From positions 489,501 to 553,500 of the forward strand of contig CALZFC010000270.1 of the NCBI GenBank assembly GCA_945643635.1: DNA of 64,000 nt, in the 5' to 3' direction. The notes beneath the pieces are model-generated. The model searched no databases. It was not told the DNA's origin and saw only the letters and a program-made list of their open reading frames with translations. Origin of the DNA: Allodiplogaster sudhausi. Lineage: Eukaryota > Nematoda > Chromadorea > Rhabditida > Diplogasteridae. Made by a program: the position numbers and the translations under genes. Below are positions 1-11,279 of this stretch, piece by piece. Each line of letters starts with the position of its first letter. Position 1 is the first letter of the stretch.

Positions 1-232
1 ACTTTTTTTCTCATCGTCAAGGACAACGGGATGTTTTATATTCCTGGACAAGCTCAATGATATTTTAGTTGTCACCGTCTTATGCGGACAAATGTACACA
101 TAATTGTCTTGTTCAAACCAACGTACTTTACCAGCAATTTGCTCTGTTTTGTTCTGTAAAAGTATTAGTTTTTTTAAAATCATTCTTTTGAAATCTTAGA
201 TGCAGATAAGAAAAGGATATTTTGTATTGAAC

Positions 233-1349
233 ATGCACGATTTTAGTGCCGTGCCGCTCTCGCTTTGCCATGGTCCCAAAGCACTTTGTAAATGTAGAGA
301 GTCGAAAGTCCGCCTAATGTCGGTTGCGCCGGAACCGTCGTCGTTGCTGGAATACGACGTCTCGTGCCCTCTGCTCGCCGCCTTCCAGCTCGGCCTCCCG
401 CTCCTCGCCTTCCCCGCTCTCGTCGTGTTCGCTGTAGCTCTGGCTCGTCTTGGCGCCATTCACGCGCATTGCCGGTCAGTCGATGAGGCGAGAAGATGAA
501 GAGGAGAAAATTGCGAGAAAGAAAAGAAAGGCAAAAAAACTTAAATAAGTAGAGATTTATTGATAATTGTCAAAAGGAAAATACTGCACGATTATTCTTG
601 CTTGAATGTCTTCGACATCTCAAAAAAAACCATTTTATGGCCCAGAAAGGCAGGCTTTGTTGTGAGAAAAAAAACATATGAATTTTTTTCGCTGAATAAC
701 GTTTGCGGCTTTAGAAACGGCACCTACATATGTGCATGTATGCGCATGTATCCTCTCATTTCTGTCGTTCCATCCTCCTCCTTCAGCATTCTTCTACTGA
801 CATGGCTGAGCGCGCTGCTGGCCTTTCCGACCATTCAGTTCGCCTTCTTCACGTGGAGATTATCGACCAGCGTCTGCATTCCACTCAGCTTCGGCGAGCC
901 AGGCAATTAATTATCTCTATTTGTTGTTGTTATTTATGTTTTTTTAAATCGATTTTTCATTTCCCATGACCAATCAATGAAAAATTGTAAAAGTTTTTTT
1001 ACTTCTTTAGACGCATTTCAACCCCCCCCCCCTTTTTCCTAATCGGCAACAACGACTCGCAGCCCGATATCACCACATCTTATCACATTAAATAAAATTA
1101 AAAGAAAAACTTTAAAATTAACACATGTAAAAATAAAAATGAGTCATGCGTTAATTTTTGGCGAATTATTCCAGGCGTTCAGAACTTGTTCTTCTTCGCG
1201 CACGAAATCGCCTACGCGATGTCGTCGTTCGTGGAGATGCTTGTGATCATTGAGAGATTTGTCGCGAGCCAACTCCTCGACAGGTACACGACGTCGGCGA
1301 GGAACTCGTTCGTTCTCGTTGTGATGCTCGGAGCTGCGGTATGTCTTAC

Positions 1350-1405
<56 letters not shown>

Positions 1406-2762
1406 GAGAGAGGGCGAGAGCGAGAGCGAGAGAGAGATTGAGAGAGACGAATGTTTGTTCTTTTTTTAAACTCCATAGGCATAAATTGCTCTACGTGCAT
1501 ATTAAAGGTTGTATTTATAGCTTTTTTCTTTTGTAGCTGCTTGCAAGTGTCGCCTTCAGCTATTTCGCTCACTATGGTGAGACATTTCAGCCTGTACTAT
1601 TCTGTTTGACTACCTTGCTAGCTACACTTATTCTCGCTAGCTTTTAGACAAGTGCCACTCTTGCTCAGTAAGTATGTATATTTGTAGTAGCTGGCCTGGT
1701 GCAAAATGATCAAGCCTTATACATATTTTATTTCATGTTTTTTGTTCCCGAAATTTCGTCTTACACATTTGAAACAAACATTTGTCCTATCGCATTGTAT
1801 GTAAATGTAAGTATTGCAACAAAATGAGGCTTTCTAAAAAAATTATACAATTAAGCATTGATATACGAAAGCAATATTGAATAATAAAAAAATGGGCTTA
1901 ATTTCCATGTGTCAGAAAAAGTGCGTTACCTTTGTTAGTTCCGTTTTAAAGGATTGCGATCACCGAAAAATAATGCGATATTTCAAACTACGCTTCGCAC
2001 TCTCATTCACGCTTGCTGTTTTCATGCAGACCTAACTTGTCTATATTTGTGTGACCTGCGAAATAGCACGCGAAAAGTGAGAGTGAGGAATCACAGGGCA
2101 GATGCGGCAATTCGAACCTTCATTAAATATTCTCGGTGATCGCCCTCGTTTAAGTTACATAGACAGATTTAGAATATGTTTATATATATTGCTATTTTTA
2201 CCTCTTCTTTCACAGGTAAGGCCACAGTCGCATGCGTTGTCTGCATTTCCTGTGTTGACGTCTCCGTCATCGTTGTTAGTGTGTTTTAAAAATCATAAAA
2301 AATTTAGATCTTTTCACATATTTTCTGACAATTAAAGCGAAATTAAAGGATATCTCAGCTTATATACAGAATAAAAGTCTTATAATGCATGCAACGCACC
2401 CGTAATATGTTTTCCTTCTTCTCCTGAATATTATTATGGACGACGCTTCACATAATTACTCTCTTCCGTTTTATGCAGGGAAATGGCGCGAATTCAAAAT
2501 GGTCTTTTCTTTTCAGATGAGCCTTCTACTTCATCAGTACAGCAGGAAGCGCTATTTGCTGCAGTATGGTCGCGTCAGCTTGAATTCTCGATATCAGGTG
2601 TGTGTCAGACTCTCTCTCTCTCTCTCTCTCTCTCGCGCTCTCTCTCTCTCTCTGCCTTTCTCTCTCTTTCTCTCTTTCTCTCTCTCTCTCGCTCTCTCTC
2701 TGCCTTGCTCTCTCTTTCTCTCTCTCTCTCTCGATCTCTCTCTCTCGCTCTCTCTCTGCCTT

Positions 2763-2813
<51 letters not shown>

Positions 2814-2860
2814 CTCTCTCTTTCTCTCTTTCTCTCTCTCTCTCTCTCGCTCTCTCTCTG

Positions 2861-2905
<45 letters not shown>

Positions 2906-3034
2906 CGCGCTCTCTCTCTCTGCCTTTCTCTCTCTTTCTCTCTTTCTCTCTCTCTCTCGCTCTCTCTCTGCCTTTCTCTCTCTTTCTTTCTCTCTCTCTG
3001 TCTCTCTCTCTCTTTTTTTCTCTCTCACTTTCTC

Positions 3035-3081
<47 letters not shown>

Positions 3082-4818
3082 CCCCTTTCTAGATGTCCGA
3101 AGTGGTGAGCCTGAACCGATGCGCCCTCTACGTGAGCGTCGTGAGCGCGGCGAACAAGTGTGTCGCGCAGCTTTCGGGCCTCGCGTTGATCCTCGAAATC
3201 CTCGATGTGAAACTGCCGTGGAATCCGCCTTTCTATCTCCGCAACGTCTACTTTTATTCGGCTAGTCAAACACACATACTCACTTATTTATCTGGCCTTT
3301 AAGTTGCTTTTCCTTTCTTTATCTCAACAATCAATCGATAAATGGGCCAATAAGTGACTAATCTTTTTTCCCTTCATTCACTATTCATTTTGACAAAATA
3401 AACTCGAATGCCTCTTTGATGATGCTTCTTTCTAATATCTACGTGTGTATGTAAGAGGACGTCAACGAAGAAGAAAATTTGGATTTTTTTTTTCCTCATC
3501 AGTTTGTTATTTTTTTACTCATTTCTTCAGATTGTGCAACTTGTGTCAAAGCAGGGTTTTGAAATTTCTTTTGTTCAAAACGATTGAACCTTTTCCATTA
3601 CGGCCAAACTGAAACATAAAGAAAAAGAAAAGCCCATTTTTTGTCATCGTCTTATTGACGGTACAGGAGAAATATTTTTGAAAAATATAAGAAATGAAAC
3701 TTTGTATTAGCAAAAACTGATAACTTCTTATCAAATGATAAAAATTATCGTTTTTAACAGTAGCATCCGTACTCTATAGCAAACTGATGTACCATTTAAA
3801 ATATTTTAGTTTTTCCTAGAACAAAAGTTAGCAGGATGCATTTGGAAGCGTCCGAATCGTCCGAAGCGTCCTTGGTACCAAGATCCTGGGCGGGACTTTA
3901 TATATTAATGTATATGTATGGGTGCTAAGATGTATTCGAAAGAATGGGATTAATGCTTACGCAACAAACAATAAATTCATGAATGAAGATACTCATCTTA
4001 ATCACTTTCAGCTTCACACGATTAATGCATGCGTCTGCGCTTGTATCTTCATGCTAAAACACAGGTTTCCTTTTTTCTCACACAATTATTTTTTCGAGAC
4101 CACATTTCCAATAGCTTCCATGTAGTTTGCTCGGGCACCACTTGTATTTTGAAAAAAATGTCTTATCTTTTTTCATGATCAGCATATTTAAAGGTTATCC
4201 GGGGAATGATTAACCTATGTTTTATTCTGTGTGGATAAGTTCATATTGGCGTGAAACATAGATTCAGAAAGTTTGAGCGATTTTCTTTTCATTACTTTCT
4301 GAGCAATAGTAACGCGAAAACTGGCGGGTGGAGAATTAGCTACGGTAGGTCAGAGCCGCCCTCCTATTTCACATGCTCTCTAGACCTAGCGACAGGCAAC
4401 TTTTTGAGCGCGCGCATTCAAACTGATTCTCTAGCGCTACTGTATAATTATTCGTTGGATATTTCCCTTAAGCACAATATTTTGTCATGTTCACATGCAG
4501 TTCTCTTACCTTGTTGAAGATTGTAAGGCCTCTATCATGTTTCTGATGTTTTGTCTAAAGCGTTAAATTCCTATCTGACATGAAATTATACGATTACAAT
4601 TTAAAAAAAAAGAAATCTAATCGTTAAAAATTTTCCCAAATCAATAATACCCTACAATTAGACGAATGCGTCTGACGATCGTTGAGAAGTGGCGTGGCTC
4701 CTGGTTCTGGCTGCTCCGCCAGCAGCAGACGCCGCAACAGTCGTGGGACTCGGCCGAGCACGACAAGAAGATGGTGGCCGACCAGCACTTTGAGCAGCTC
4801 AAGCAGAGTTGGCAATGA
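233..4818 (+). CDS. Sre-like seven-transmembrane chemoreceptor, gene A (9 exons)
   Basis: Predicted nematode serpentine chemoreceptor of the Sra superfamily, most like Sre. It should be a G-protein-coupled receptor in the membrane of chemosensory neurons; this role is inferred from the family. Exons: 233-474, 787-902, 1175-1338, 1537-1576, 2216-2274, 2517-2597, 3093-3260, 4012-4064, 4662-4818, joining in frame to 359 residues. Seven hydrophobic segments fall near residues 43-70, 82-103, 123-147, 160-185, 188-212, 240-262 and 283-307. Family-type motifs are ER plus a following RY in the TM3 loop and SLNSRYQ before TM6. The tail ends HFEQLKQSWQ. An in-frame ATG at 200 would add 11 residues. Introns 2 and 7 have GC donors. 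Its introns resemble those of gene F, so A and F are close paralogues in opposite orientation. The exon model is firm; the choice of Sre over Srb or Sra is less so. Confidence 0.8.
1351..1448 (+). repeat. (GA)n microsatellite in intron 3 of gene A
   Basis: Almost pure GA on the coding strand, starting 12 bases after the exon 3 donor. Genes E and F carry a GA tract in the same intron, and all three carry the complementary CT tract in intron 6. Confidence 0.9.
1956..2143. mobile_element. Small inverted-repeat element in intron 4 of gene A
   Basis: GCGATCACCGA at 1956-1966 is repeated as its exact reverse complement at 2133-2143, bounding 188 bp. No target-site duplication is evident. The interior, around GCGAAATAGCACGCG, resembles the 155-bp insertion at 59917-60071 in gene F. 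A MITE-like family is inferred; no coding capacity is visible. Confidence 0.45.
2609..3086 (+). repeat. (CT)n microsatellite filling intron 6 of gene A
   Basis: About 480 bp of CT with interspersed GCTCT, GCCTTT and CTTT variants, occupying nearly the whole intron up to the exon 7 acceptor. Long open frames here (poly-Ser-Leu, or poly-Arg-Glu on the other strand) are artefacts of the repeat. Confidence 0.95.
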
Positions 4819-4832
4819 GCCAAATAAGTAGC

Positions 4833-4838
4833 AATAAA
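4833..4838 (+). promoter_or_regulatory. Polyadenylation signal of gene A
   Basis: AATAAA begins 15 bases after the gene A stop codon, a typical spacing for compact nematode 3' UTRs. Confidence 0.6.
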
Positions 4839-5352
4839 TCTATTTATAGTCATCATGACGTATGATTCTCTTGAAGTTAAGTTATTTTAATAAAGAATCG
4901 CAAGCCGCGTGCATGCATTCACGCAGTAAAAGACATAGTAGGCATATAATTTTTGAAAGCAAAAAAGGTAGGAATACATTGCAAGACATGAGTAAAAGTC
5001 TCGCCAATCGGCGATAGACTACATATTGAGTGAGGATCAAAACGAATCAAAGAGTGATTAGGCAAGATTTGACAGCTAGGATTCGCTTCGAAAGGTCCTT
5101 ATCGGGTTTAGTACATTTACGCGCAGATTGTCTGCAATCAGGTAAAGATCTTCATTTCAAAAATAAGACTTTCATGTCACCATGAGATTTTGCCGTCAGT
5201 TCTACCTGCATAATTCGTAATCATTATCAGCTCCAGATTTTATTTTTTTTTAAGTGTTTCATGTTTGTAGAAATTTCGCCGATTTTGCCGACAGTACTTG
5301 CTCGCAAAATTCGGAAACATTATAAAATAAGTATTTCCAAAAACAAAACGAG
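4839..5352. other. Spacer and diverged edge of the tRNA array
   Basis: No gene seen. From about 5040 onward the text resembles the tRNA-free spacer unit of the array (phrases such as TGTCTGCAATCA and TTCATTTCAAAAA), so this is the decayed left edge of the array. Confidence 0.6.
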
Positions 5353-5425
5353 TGTCACGAGCTGGGATCGAACCAACGGCCTTTAGATCTTCAGTCTAAA
5401 GCTCTCCCAACTGAGCTATCATGGA
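5353..5425 (-). tRNA. tRNA-Phe(GAA), most diverged copy
   Basis: Anticodon GAA and all stems except acceptor pairs 1-72 and 2-71 are kept. It lies at the array edge, 779 bp before the next copy. The T-run downstream is only TTTT. Confidence 0.6.
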
Positions 5426-6131
5426 GATCCTTTTTCGGCTGCAACCTGTCCGCATAATTTTGAATAGCTGTTCAGATTCAGCAACACGTTCCGGCTTTTC
5501 ATTTCAAAAAGTGTTGCATATTTCTTACAATCAAACATTTTGTCGGCGGTTTCTTTTCAATTGGTTGTTCGCTGATCGGGCCAACGTGAAGTATGACGAA
5601 TGTACATTGTCAACAAACAGTATACGCTTTTTAAATCCAAGCCCATGCATTTTTCCGGACGCACTCGCTATACAAATATGGCACTGGTTGACAGCTTACT
5701 CCCACTGTCTGTACTCTGACCAAGTGGCAGAGACGTAGAGAGTTGGATTTAAGTCGCGCTCAAACTGGCTACTTGCCAGGGCGAGATGTGTTAGAAGTGT
5801 CAAAACAGGCAAGAAAAAACACGCATGAACACGCATGAAAAGCGGTCAGACGCAAGACAGTTGATTTTTATAGTGCGCCTTCCATCCGACGTTTCGCATT
5901 TTGAAAAGGGGACCACACCTGCGCGCTGTGTTCTAACATCCCGTGAATCGCTTTTCAGCTTCAGCAACATGTTCCAGCTTTTCATTTCCAAAATTGTTGC
6001 ATATTTCTTACAATCAGACATTTTGTCGGCGGTTTCTTTTCAATTGGTTGTTCGCTGATCGGGCCAACGTGAAGTATGACGAATGTACATTGTCAGCAAA
6101 CAGTATACGCTTTTTAAATCCAAAAAAAGGT

Positions 6132-6204
6132 TGCCACGAGCCGGGATCGAACCGGCGACCTTTAGATCTTCAGTCTAACGCTCTCCCAACTGAGCTATCA
6201 TGGT
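6132..6204 (-). tRNA. tRNA-Phe(GAA), variant at position 1
   Basis: Consensus except A instead of G at position 1, which breaks the first acceptor pair. Confidence 0.8.
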
Positions 6205-6431
6205 ATGCAGATCCTTTTTCGACTGCAACCTGTCCGCATGATTTTGAATCGCTGTTCAGCTTCAGCAACATGTTCCAGCTTTTCATTTCAAAAAGTGTTG
6301 CATGTTTCTTACAATCAGACATTTTTGCCGGCGGTTTCTTTTCAATCGGTTGTTCGCTGATCGGGCCAACGTGAAGTATGACGAATGTACATTGTCAACA
6401 ATCAGTATAAGCTTTTTAAATCCAAAAAGGT

Positions 6432-6504
6432 TGCCACGAGCCGGGATCGAACCGGCGACCTTTAGATCTTCAGTCTAACGCTCTCCCAACTGAGCTATCA
6501 TGGT
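6432..6504 (-). tRNA. tRNA-Phe(GAA), variant at position 1
   Basis: Same A1 variant as the copy at 6132, 300 bp away. Confidence 0.8.
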
Positions 6505-6729
6505 ATGCAGATCCTTTTTCGACTGCAACCTGTCCGCATGATTTTGAATCGCTGTTCAGCTTCAGCAACATGTTCCAGCTTTTCATTTCAAAAAGTTTGC
6601 ATGTTTCTTACAATCAGACATTTTGCCGGCGGTTTCTTTTCAATTGGTTATTCGCTGATCGGGCCAACGTGAACTATGACGAATGTACGTTGTCAACAAA
6701 CAGTATAAGCTTTTTAAATCCAAAAAGGT

Positions 6730-6803
6730 TGCCACGAGCCGGGATCGAACCCTGCGACCTTTAGATCTTCAGTCTAACGCTCTCCCAAATAAGCTATCAT
6801 GGC
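6730..6803 (-). tRNA. tRNA-Phe-like, degenerate T and D arms
   Basis: One extra base and a substitution disrupt the T stem, and the D arm is altered (CCAAATAAGC on the plus strand). Probably a pseudogene; the same lesions recur at 8386 and 8984. Confidence 0.6.
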
Positions 6804-7028
6804 ATGCAGATCCTTTTTCGGCTGCAACCTGTCCGCATGATTTTGAATCGCTGTTCAGCTTCAGCAACATGTTCCAGCTTTTCATTTCAAAAAGTTTGCA
6901 TGTTTCTTACAATCAGACATTTTGCCGGCGGTTTCTTTTCAATTGGTTATTCGCTGATCGGGCCAACGTGAGCTATGACGAATGTACGTTGTCAACAAAC
7001 AGTATAAGCTTTTTAAATCCAAAAAGGT

Positions 7029-7101
7029 TGCCACGAGCCGGGATCGAACCGGCGACCTTTAGATCTTCAGTCTAACGCTCTCCCAACTGAGCTATCATGG
7101 C
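7029..7101 (-). tRNA. tRNA-Phe(GAA), consensus copy
   Basis: Exact consensus; TTTTT terminator directly downstream. Confidence 0.93.
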
Positions 7102-7327
7102 ATTCAGATCCTTTTTCGGCTGCAACCTGTCCGCATGATTTTGAATCGCTGTTCATCTTCAGCAACATGTTCCAGCTTTTCATTTCAAAAAGTGTTGCAT
7201 GTTTCTTACAATCAGACATTTTGCCGGCGGTTTCTTTTCAATTGGTTATTCGCTGATCGGGCCAACGTGAAGTATGACGAATGTACATTGCCAACAATCA
7301 GTATAAGCTTTTTAAATCCAAAAAGGT

Positions 7328-7400
7328 TGCCACGAGCCGGGATCAAACCGGCGACCTTTAGATCTTCAGTCTAACGCTCTCCCAACTGAGCTGTCATGGC
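7328..7400 (-). tRNA. tRNA-Phe(GAA), variant
   Basis: Two changes at normally invariant positions: T8 is C, and the T-loop C is T. Function is doubtful. Confidence 0.65.
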
Positions 7401-7788
7401 ATGCAGATCCTTTTTCGGCTGCAACCTGTCCGCATGATTTTGAATCGTTGTCTGCAATCAAATCCAGACCTTCATTTCAAAAAGAGTATCATGTCACGTT
7501 GAGATTTGGCCGTCTCATAATTCGGAATCATTATTTGTAAGCTTTTCCAGCTTTCATGGCACACAGATCCATGTTCGGCTGCAACTTGTCCGCATAATTT
7601 TGAATATCTATTAAGATTCTGCAACATGTTCCAGCTTTTCATTTCAAAAATTGTTGCATATTTCTTACAATCGGCCTTTTTGTCGGTGGTTTCTTTTCAA
7701 TTGGTTGTTCGCTAATCGGGCCAACGTGAAGTATGACGCATGTACATTGTCAACAAACAGTATACGCTTTTTAAATCCAAAAAAAGGT

Positions 7789-7861
7789 TGCCACGAGCCG
7801 GGATCGAACCGGCGACCTTTAGATCTTCAGTCTAACGCTCTCCCAACTGAGCTATCATGGC
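7789..7861 (-). tRNA. tRNA-Phe(GAA), consensus copy
   Basis: Exact consensus. The interval before it is 461 bp because a tRNA-free spacer unit (about 7441-7600) intervenes. Confidence 0.93.
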
Positions 7862-8087
7862 ATGCAGATCCTTTTTCGGCTGCAACCTGTCCGCATGATT
7901 TTGAATCGCTGTTCAGCTTCAGCAACATGTTCCAGCTTTTCATTTCAAAAAGTTTGCATGTTTCTTACAATCAGACATTTTTGCCGGCGGTTTCTTTTCA
8001 ATCGGTTGTTCGCTGATCGGGATAACGTGAAGTATGACGAATGTACATTGTCAACAATCAGTATAAGCTTTTTAAATCCAAAAAGGT

Positions 8088-8160
8088 TGCCACGAGCCGG
8101 GATCGAACCGGCGACCTTTAGATCTTCAGTCTAACGCTCTCCCAACTGAGCTATCATGGT
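8088..8160 (-). tRNA. tRNA-Phe(GAA), variant at position 1
   Basis: A1 variant, corresponding to the copy at 6432 in the 1656-bp duplication. Confidence 0.8.
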
Positions 8161-8385
8161 ATGCAGATCCTTTTTCGACTGCAACCTGTCCGCATGATTT
8201 TGAATCGCTGTTCAGCTTCAGCAACATGTTCCAGCTTTTCATTTCAAAAAGTTTGCATGTTTCTTACAATCAGACATTTTGCCGGCGGTTTCTTTTCAAT
8301 TGGTTATTCGCTGATCGGGCCAACGTGAACTATGACGAATGTACGTTGTCAACAAACAGTATAAGCTTTTTAAATCCAAAAAGGT

Positions 8386-8459
8386 TGCCACGAGCCGGGA
8401 TCGAACCCTGCGACCTTTAGATCTTCAGTCTAACGCTCTCCCAAATAAGCTATCATGGC
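8386..8459 (-). tRNA. tRNA-Phe-like, degenerate T and D arms
   Basis: Carries the same extra base and D-arm changes as the copy at 6730, exactly 1656 bp away. Confidence 0.6.
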
Positions 8460-8684
8460 ATGCAGAGCCTTTTTCGGCTGCAACCTGTCCGCATGATTTT
8501 GAATCGCTGTTCAGCTTCAGCAACATGTTCCAGCTTTTCATTTCAAAAAGTTTGCATGTTTCTTACAATCAGACATTTTGCCGGCGGTTTCTTTTCAATT
8601 GGTTATTCGCTGATCGGGCCAACGTGAGCTATGACGAATGTACGTTGTCAACAAACAGTATAAGCTTTTTAAATCCAAAAAGGT

Positions 8685-8757
8685 TGCCACGAGCCGGGAT
8701 CGAACCGGCGACCTTTAGATCTTCAGTCTAACGCTCTCCCAACTGAGCTATCATGGC
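8685..8757 (-). tRNA. tRNA-Phe(GAA), consensus copy
   Basis: Exact consensus; counterpart of the copy at 7029. Confidence 0.93.
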
Positions 8758-8983
8758 ATTCAGATCCTTTTTCGGCTGCAACCTGTCCGCATGATTTTGA
8801 ATCGCTGTTCATCTTCAGCAACATGTTCCAGCTTTTCATTTCAAAAAGTGTTGCATGTTTCTTACAATCAGACATTTTGCCGGCGGTTTCTTTTCAATTG
8901 GTTATTCGCTGATCGGGCCAACGTGAACTATGACGAATGTACGTTGTCAACAAACAGTATAAGCTTTTTAAATCCAAAAAGGT

Positions 8984-9057
8984 TGCCACGAGCCGGGATC
9001 GAACCCTGCGACCTTTAGATCTTCAGTCTAACGCTCTCCCAAATAAGCTATCATGGC
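8984..9057 (-). tRNA. tRNA-Phe-like, degenerate T and D arms
   Basis: Third copy of the degenerate type first seen at 6730. Confidence 0.6.
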
Positions 9058-9289
9058 ACACAGATCCATGTTCCGCTGCAACTTGTCCGCATAATTTTGA
9101 ATCGCTGTTCAGCTTCAGCAACATGTTCCAGCTTTTCATTTCAAAAAGTGTTGCATGTTTCTTACAATCAGACATTTTGTCGGCGGTTTCTTTTCAATCG
9201 GTTGTTCGCTGATCGGGCCAACGTGAGATATGCCGAATGCACATTGTCATTGTCAACAAACAGTATAAGCTTTTTAAATCCAAAAAGGT

Positions 9290-9362
9290 TGCCACGAGCC
9301 GGGATCGAACCGGCGACCTTTAGATCTTCAGTCTAACGCTCTCCCAACTGAGCTATCATGGC
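9290..9362 (-). tRNA. tRNA-Phe(GAA), consensus copy
   Basis: Exact consensus; its unit has a 6-bp duplication in the spacer (CATTGTCATTGTC), a marker shared by one unit subtype. Confidence 0.93.
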
Positions 9363-9590
9363 ATGCAGATTCTTTTTCGGCTGCAACTTGTCCGCATAAT
9401 TTTGAATAGCTGTTAAGATTCAGCAACATGTTCCAGCTTTTCATTTCAAAAATTGTTGCATATTTCTTACAATCAGACATTTTGTCGGTGGTTTCTTTTC
9501 AATTGGTTGTTCGCTAATCGGGCCAACGTGAAGTATGACGCATGTACATTGTCAACAAACAGTATACGCTTTTTAAATCCAAAAAAAGGT

Positions 9591-9663
9591 TGCCACGAGC
9601 CGGGATCGAACCGGCGACCTTTAGATCTTCAGTCTAACGCTCTCCCAACTGAGCTATCATGGC
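9591..9663 (-). tRNA. tRNA-Phe(GAA), consensus copy
   Basis: Exact consensus; the terminator T-run is lengthened to seven. Confidence 0.93.
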
Positions 9664-9892
9664 ATGCAGATCCTTTTTCGGCTGCAACCTGTCCGCATGA
9701 TTTTGAATCGCTGTTCAGATTCAGCAACATGTTCCGGCTTTACATTTCAAAAAGTGTTGCATATTTCTTACAATCAAACATTTTGTCGGCGGTTTCTTTT
9801 CAATTGGTTGTTCGCTGATCGGGCCAACGTGAAGTATGACGAATGTACATTGTCAACAAACAGTATACGCTTTTTAAATCCAAAAAAAAGGT

Positions 9893-9965
9893 TGCCACGA
9901 GCCGGGATCGAACAGGCGACCTTTAGATCTTCAGTCTAACGATCTCTCAACTGAGCTATCATGGC
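9893..9965 (-). tRNA. tRNA-Phe(GAA), T-stem and D-stem variant
   Basis: One mismatch in the T stem and one in the D stem. This is the founder type of the 458-bp repeat. Confidence 0.65.
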
Positions 9966-10068
9966 ATGCAGATCCTTTTTCAGCTGCAACTTGTCCGCAT
10001 AATTTTGAATCGCTCTTCAGCTTCAGCAACATGTTCCAGCTTTTCATTTCAAAAAGTGTTGCCGGCGA

Positions 10069-10121
10069 CCGGCGACCTTTAGATCTTCAGTCTAACGCTC
10101 TCCCAACTGAGCTATCATGGC
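10069..10121 (-). tRNA. Truncated tRNA-Phe (5' two-thirds)
   Basis: Keeps the acceptor 5' strand, D arm and anticodon arm. The T arm and 3' acceptor strand are replaced by a GCCGGCGACC junction, so it cannot fold as a tRNA. Confidence 0.75.
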
Positions 10122-10350
10122 ATGCAGATCCTTTTTCGGCTGCAACCTGTCCGCATGATTTTGAATCGCTGTTCAGATTCAGCAACATGTTCCGGCTTTA
10201 CATTTCAAAAAGTGTTGCATATTTCTTACAATCAAACATTTTGTCGGCGGTTTCTTTTCAATTGGTTGTTCGCTGATCGGGCCAACGTGAAGTATGACGA
10301 ATGTACATTGTCAACAAACAGTATACGCTTTTTAAATCCAAAAAAAAGGT

Positions 10351-10423
10351 TGCCACGAGCCGGGATCGAACAGGCGACCTTTAGATCTTCAGTCTAACGA
10401 TCTCTCAACTGAGCTATCATGGC
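10351..10423 (-). tRNA. tRNA-Phe(GAA), T-stem and D-stem variant
   Basis: Second copy of the 9893 type, 458 bp on. Confidence 0.65.
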
Positions 10424-10526
10424 ATGCAGATCCTTTTTCAGCTGCAACTTGTCCGCATAATTTTGAATCGCTCTTCAGCTTCAGCAACATGTTCCAGCTT
10501 TTCATTTCAAAAAGTGTTGCCGGCGA

Positions 10527-10579
10527 CCGGCGACCTTTAGATCTTCAGTCTAACGCTCTCCCAACTGAGCTATCATGGC
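10527..10579 (-). tRNA. Truncated tRNA-Phe
   Basis: Same truncation as at 10069, offset by exactly 458 bp. Confidence 0.75.
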
Positions 10580-10808
10580 ATGCAGATCCTTTTTCGGCTG
10601 CAACCTGTCCGCATGATTTTGAATCGCTGTTCAGATTCAGCAACATGTTCCGGCTTTACATTTCAAAAAGTGTTGCATATTTCTTACAATCAAACATTTT
10701 GTCGGCGGTTTCTTTTCAATTTGTTGTTCGCTGATCGGGCCAACGTGAAGTATGACGAATGTACATTGTCAACAAACAGTATACGCTTTTTAAATCCAAA
10801 AAAAAGGT

Positions 10809-10881
10809 TGCCACGAGCCGGGATCGAACAGGCGACCTTTAGATCTTCAGTCTAACGATCTCTCAACTGAGCTATCATGGC
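10809..10881 (-). tRNA. tRNA-Phe(GAA), T-stem and D-stem variant
   Basis: Third copy of the 9893 type. Confidence 0.65.
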
Positions 10882-10984
10882 ATGCAGATCCTTTTTCAGC
10901 TGCAACTTGTCCGCATAATTTTGAATCGCTCTTCAGCTTCAGCAACATGTTCCAGCTTTTCATTTCAAAAAGTGTTGCCGGCGA

Positions 10985-11037
10985 CCGGCGACCTTTAGAT
11001 CTTCAGTCTAACGCTCTCCCAACTGAGCTATCATGGC
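10985..11037 (-). tRNA. Truncated tRNA-Phe
   Basis: Third copy of the truncated form, followed by the perfect 41-nt hairpin at 11058. Confidence 0.75.
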
Positions 11038-11057
11038 ATGCAGATCCTTTTTCGGCT

Positions 11058-11098
11058 GACAAAATGTCTGATTGTTTCTTACAATCAGACATTTTGTC
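11058..11098. repeat. Perfect hairpin, 18-bp stem and 5-nt loop
   Basis: GACAAAATGTCTGATTGT, loop TTCTT, then the exact reverse complement. It formed where a unit spacer segment was joined to its own inverted copy. Repeated at 12355-12395. Confidence 0.95.
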
Positions 11099-11206
11099 GG
11101 CGTTTTCTTTTCAATCGGTTGTTCGCTGATCGGGCCAACGTGAGCTACGCCGAATGCACATTGTCATTGTCAACAAACAGTATAAGCTTTTTAAATCCAA
11201 AAAGGT

Positions 11207-11279
11207 TGCCACGAGCCGGGATCGAACCGGCGACCTTTAGATCTTCAGTCTAACGCTCTCCCAACTGAGCTATCATGGC
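11207..11279 (-). tRNA. tRNA-Phe(GAA), consensus copy
   Basis: Exact consensus; first full copy after the hairpin. Confidence 0.93.

Larger units (their letters stand above)
9664..11037. repeat. 458-bp higher-order repeat, three copies
   Basis: Units starting at 9664, 10122 and 10580 each contain a variant full tRNA followed by the same truncated tRNA. Copies differ at only a few bases. Confidence 0.9.

Noticed and set aside
196..459. Minus-strand open frame over gene A exon 1
   Set aside because: Shadow of the TM1 exon; the plus frame has the conserved receptor sequence.
2436..3275. Poly-Ser-Leu and poly-Arg-Glu open frames here and at 24832-25272, 50422-50637, 52884-53132, 57357-57980 and 62179-62440
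   Set aside because: They are frames through CT/GA microsatellites, mostly inside introns of receptor genes.
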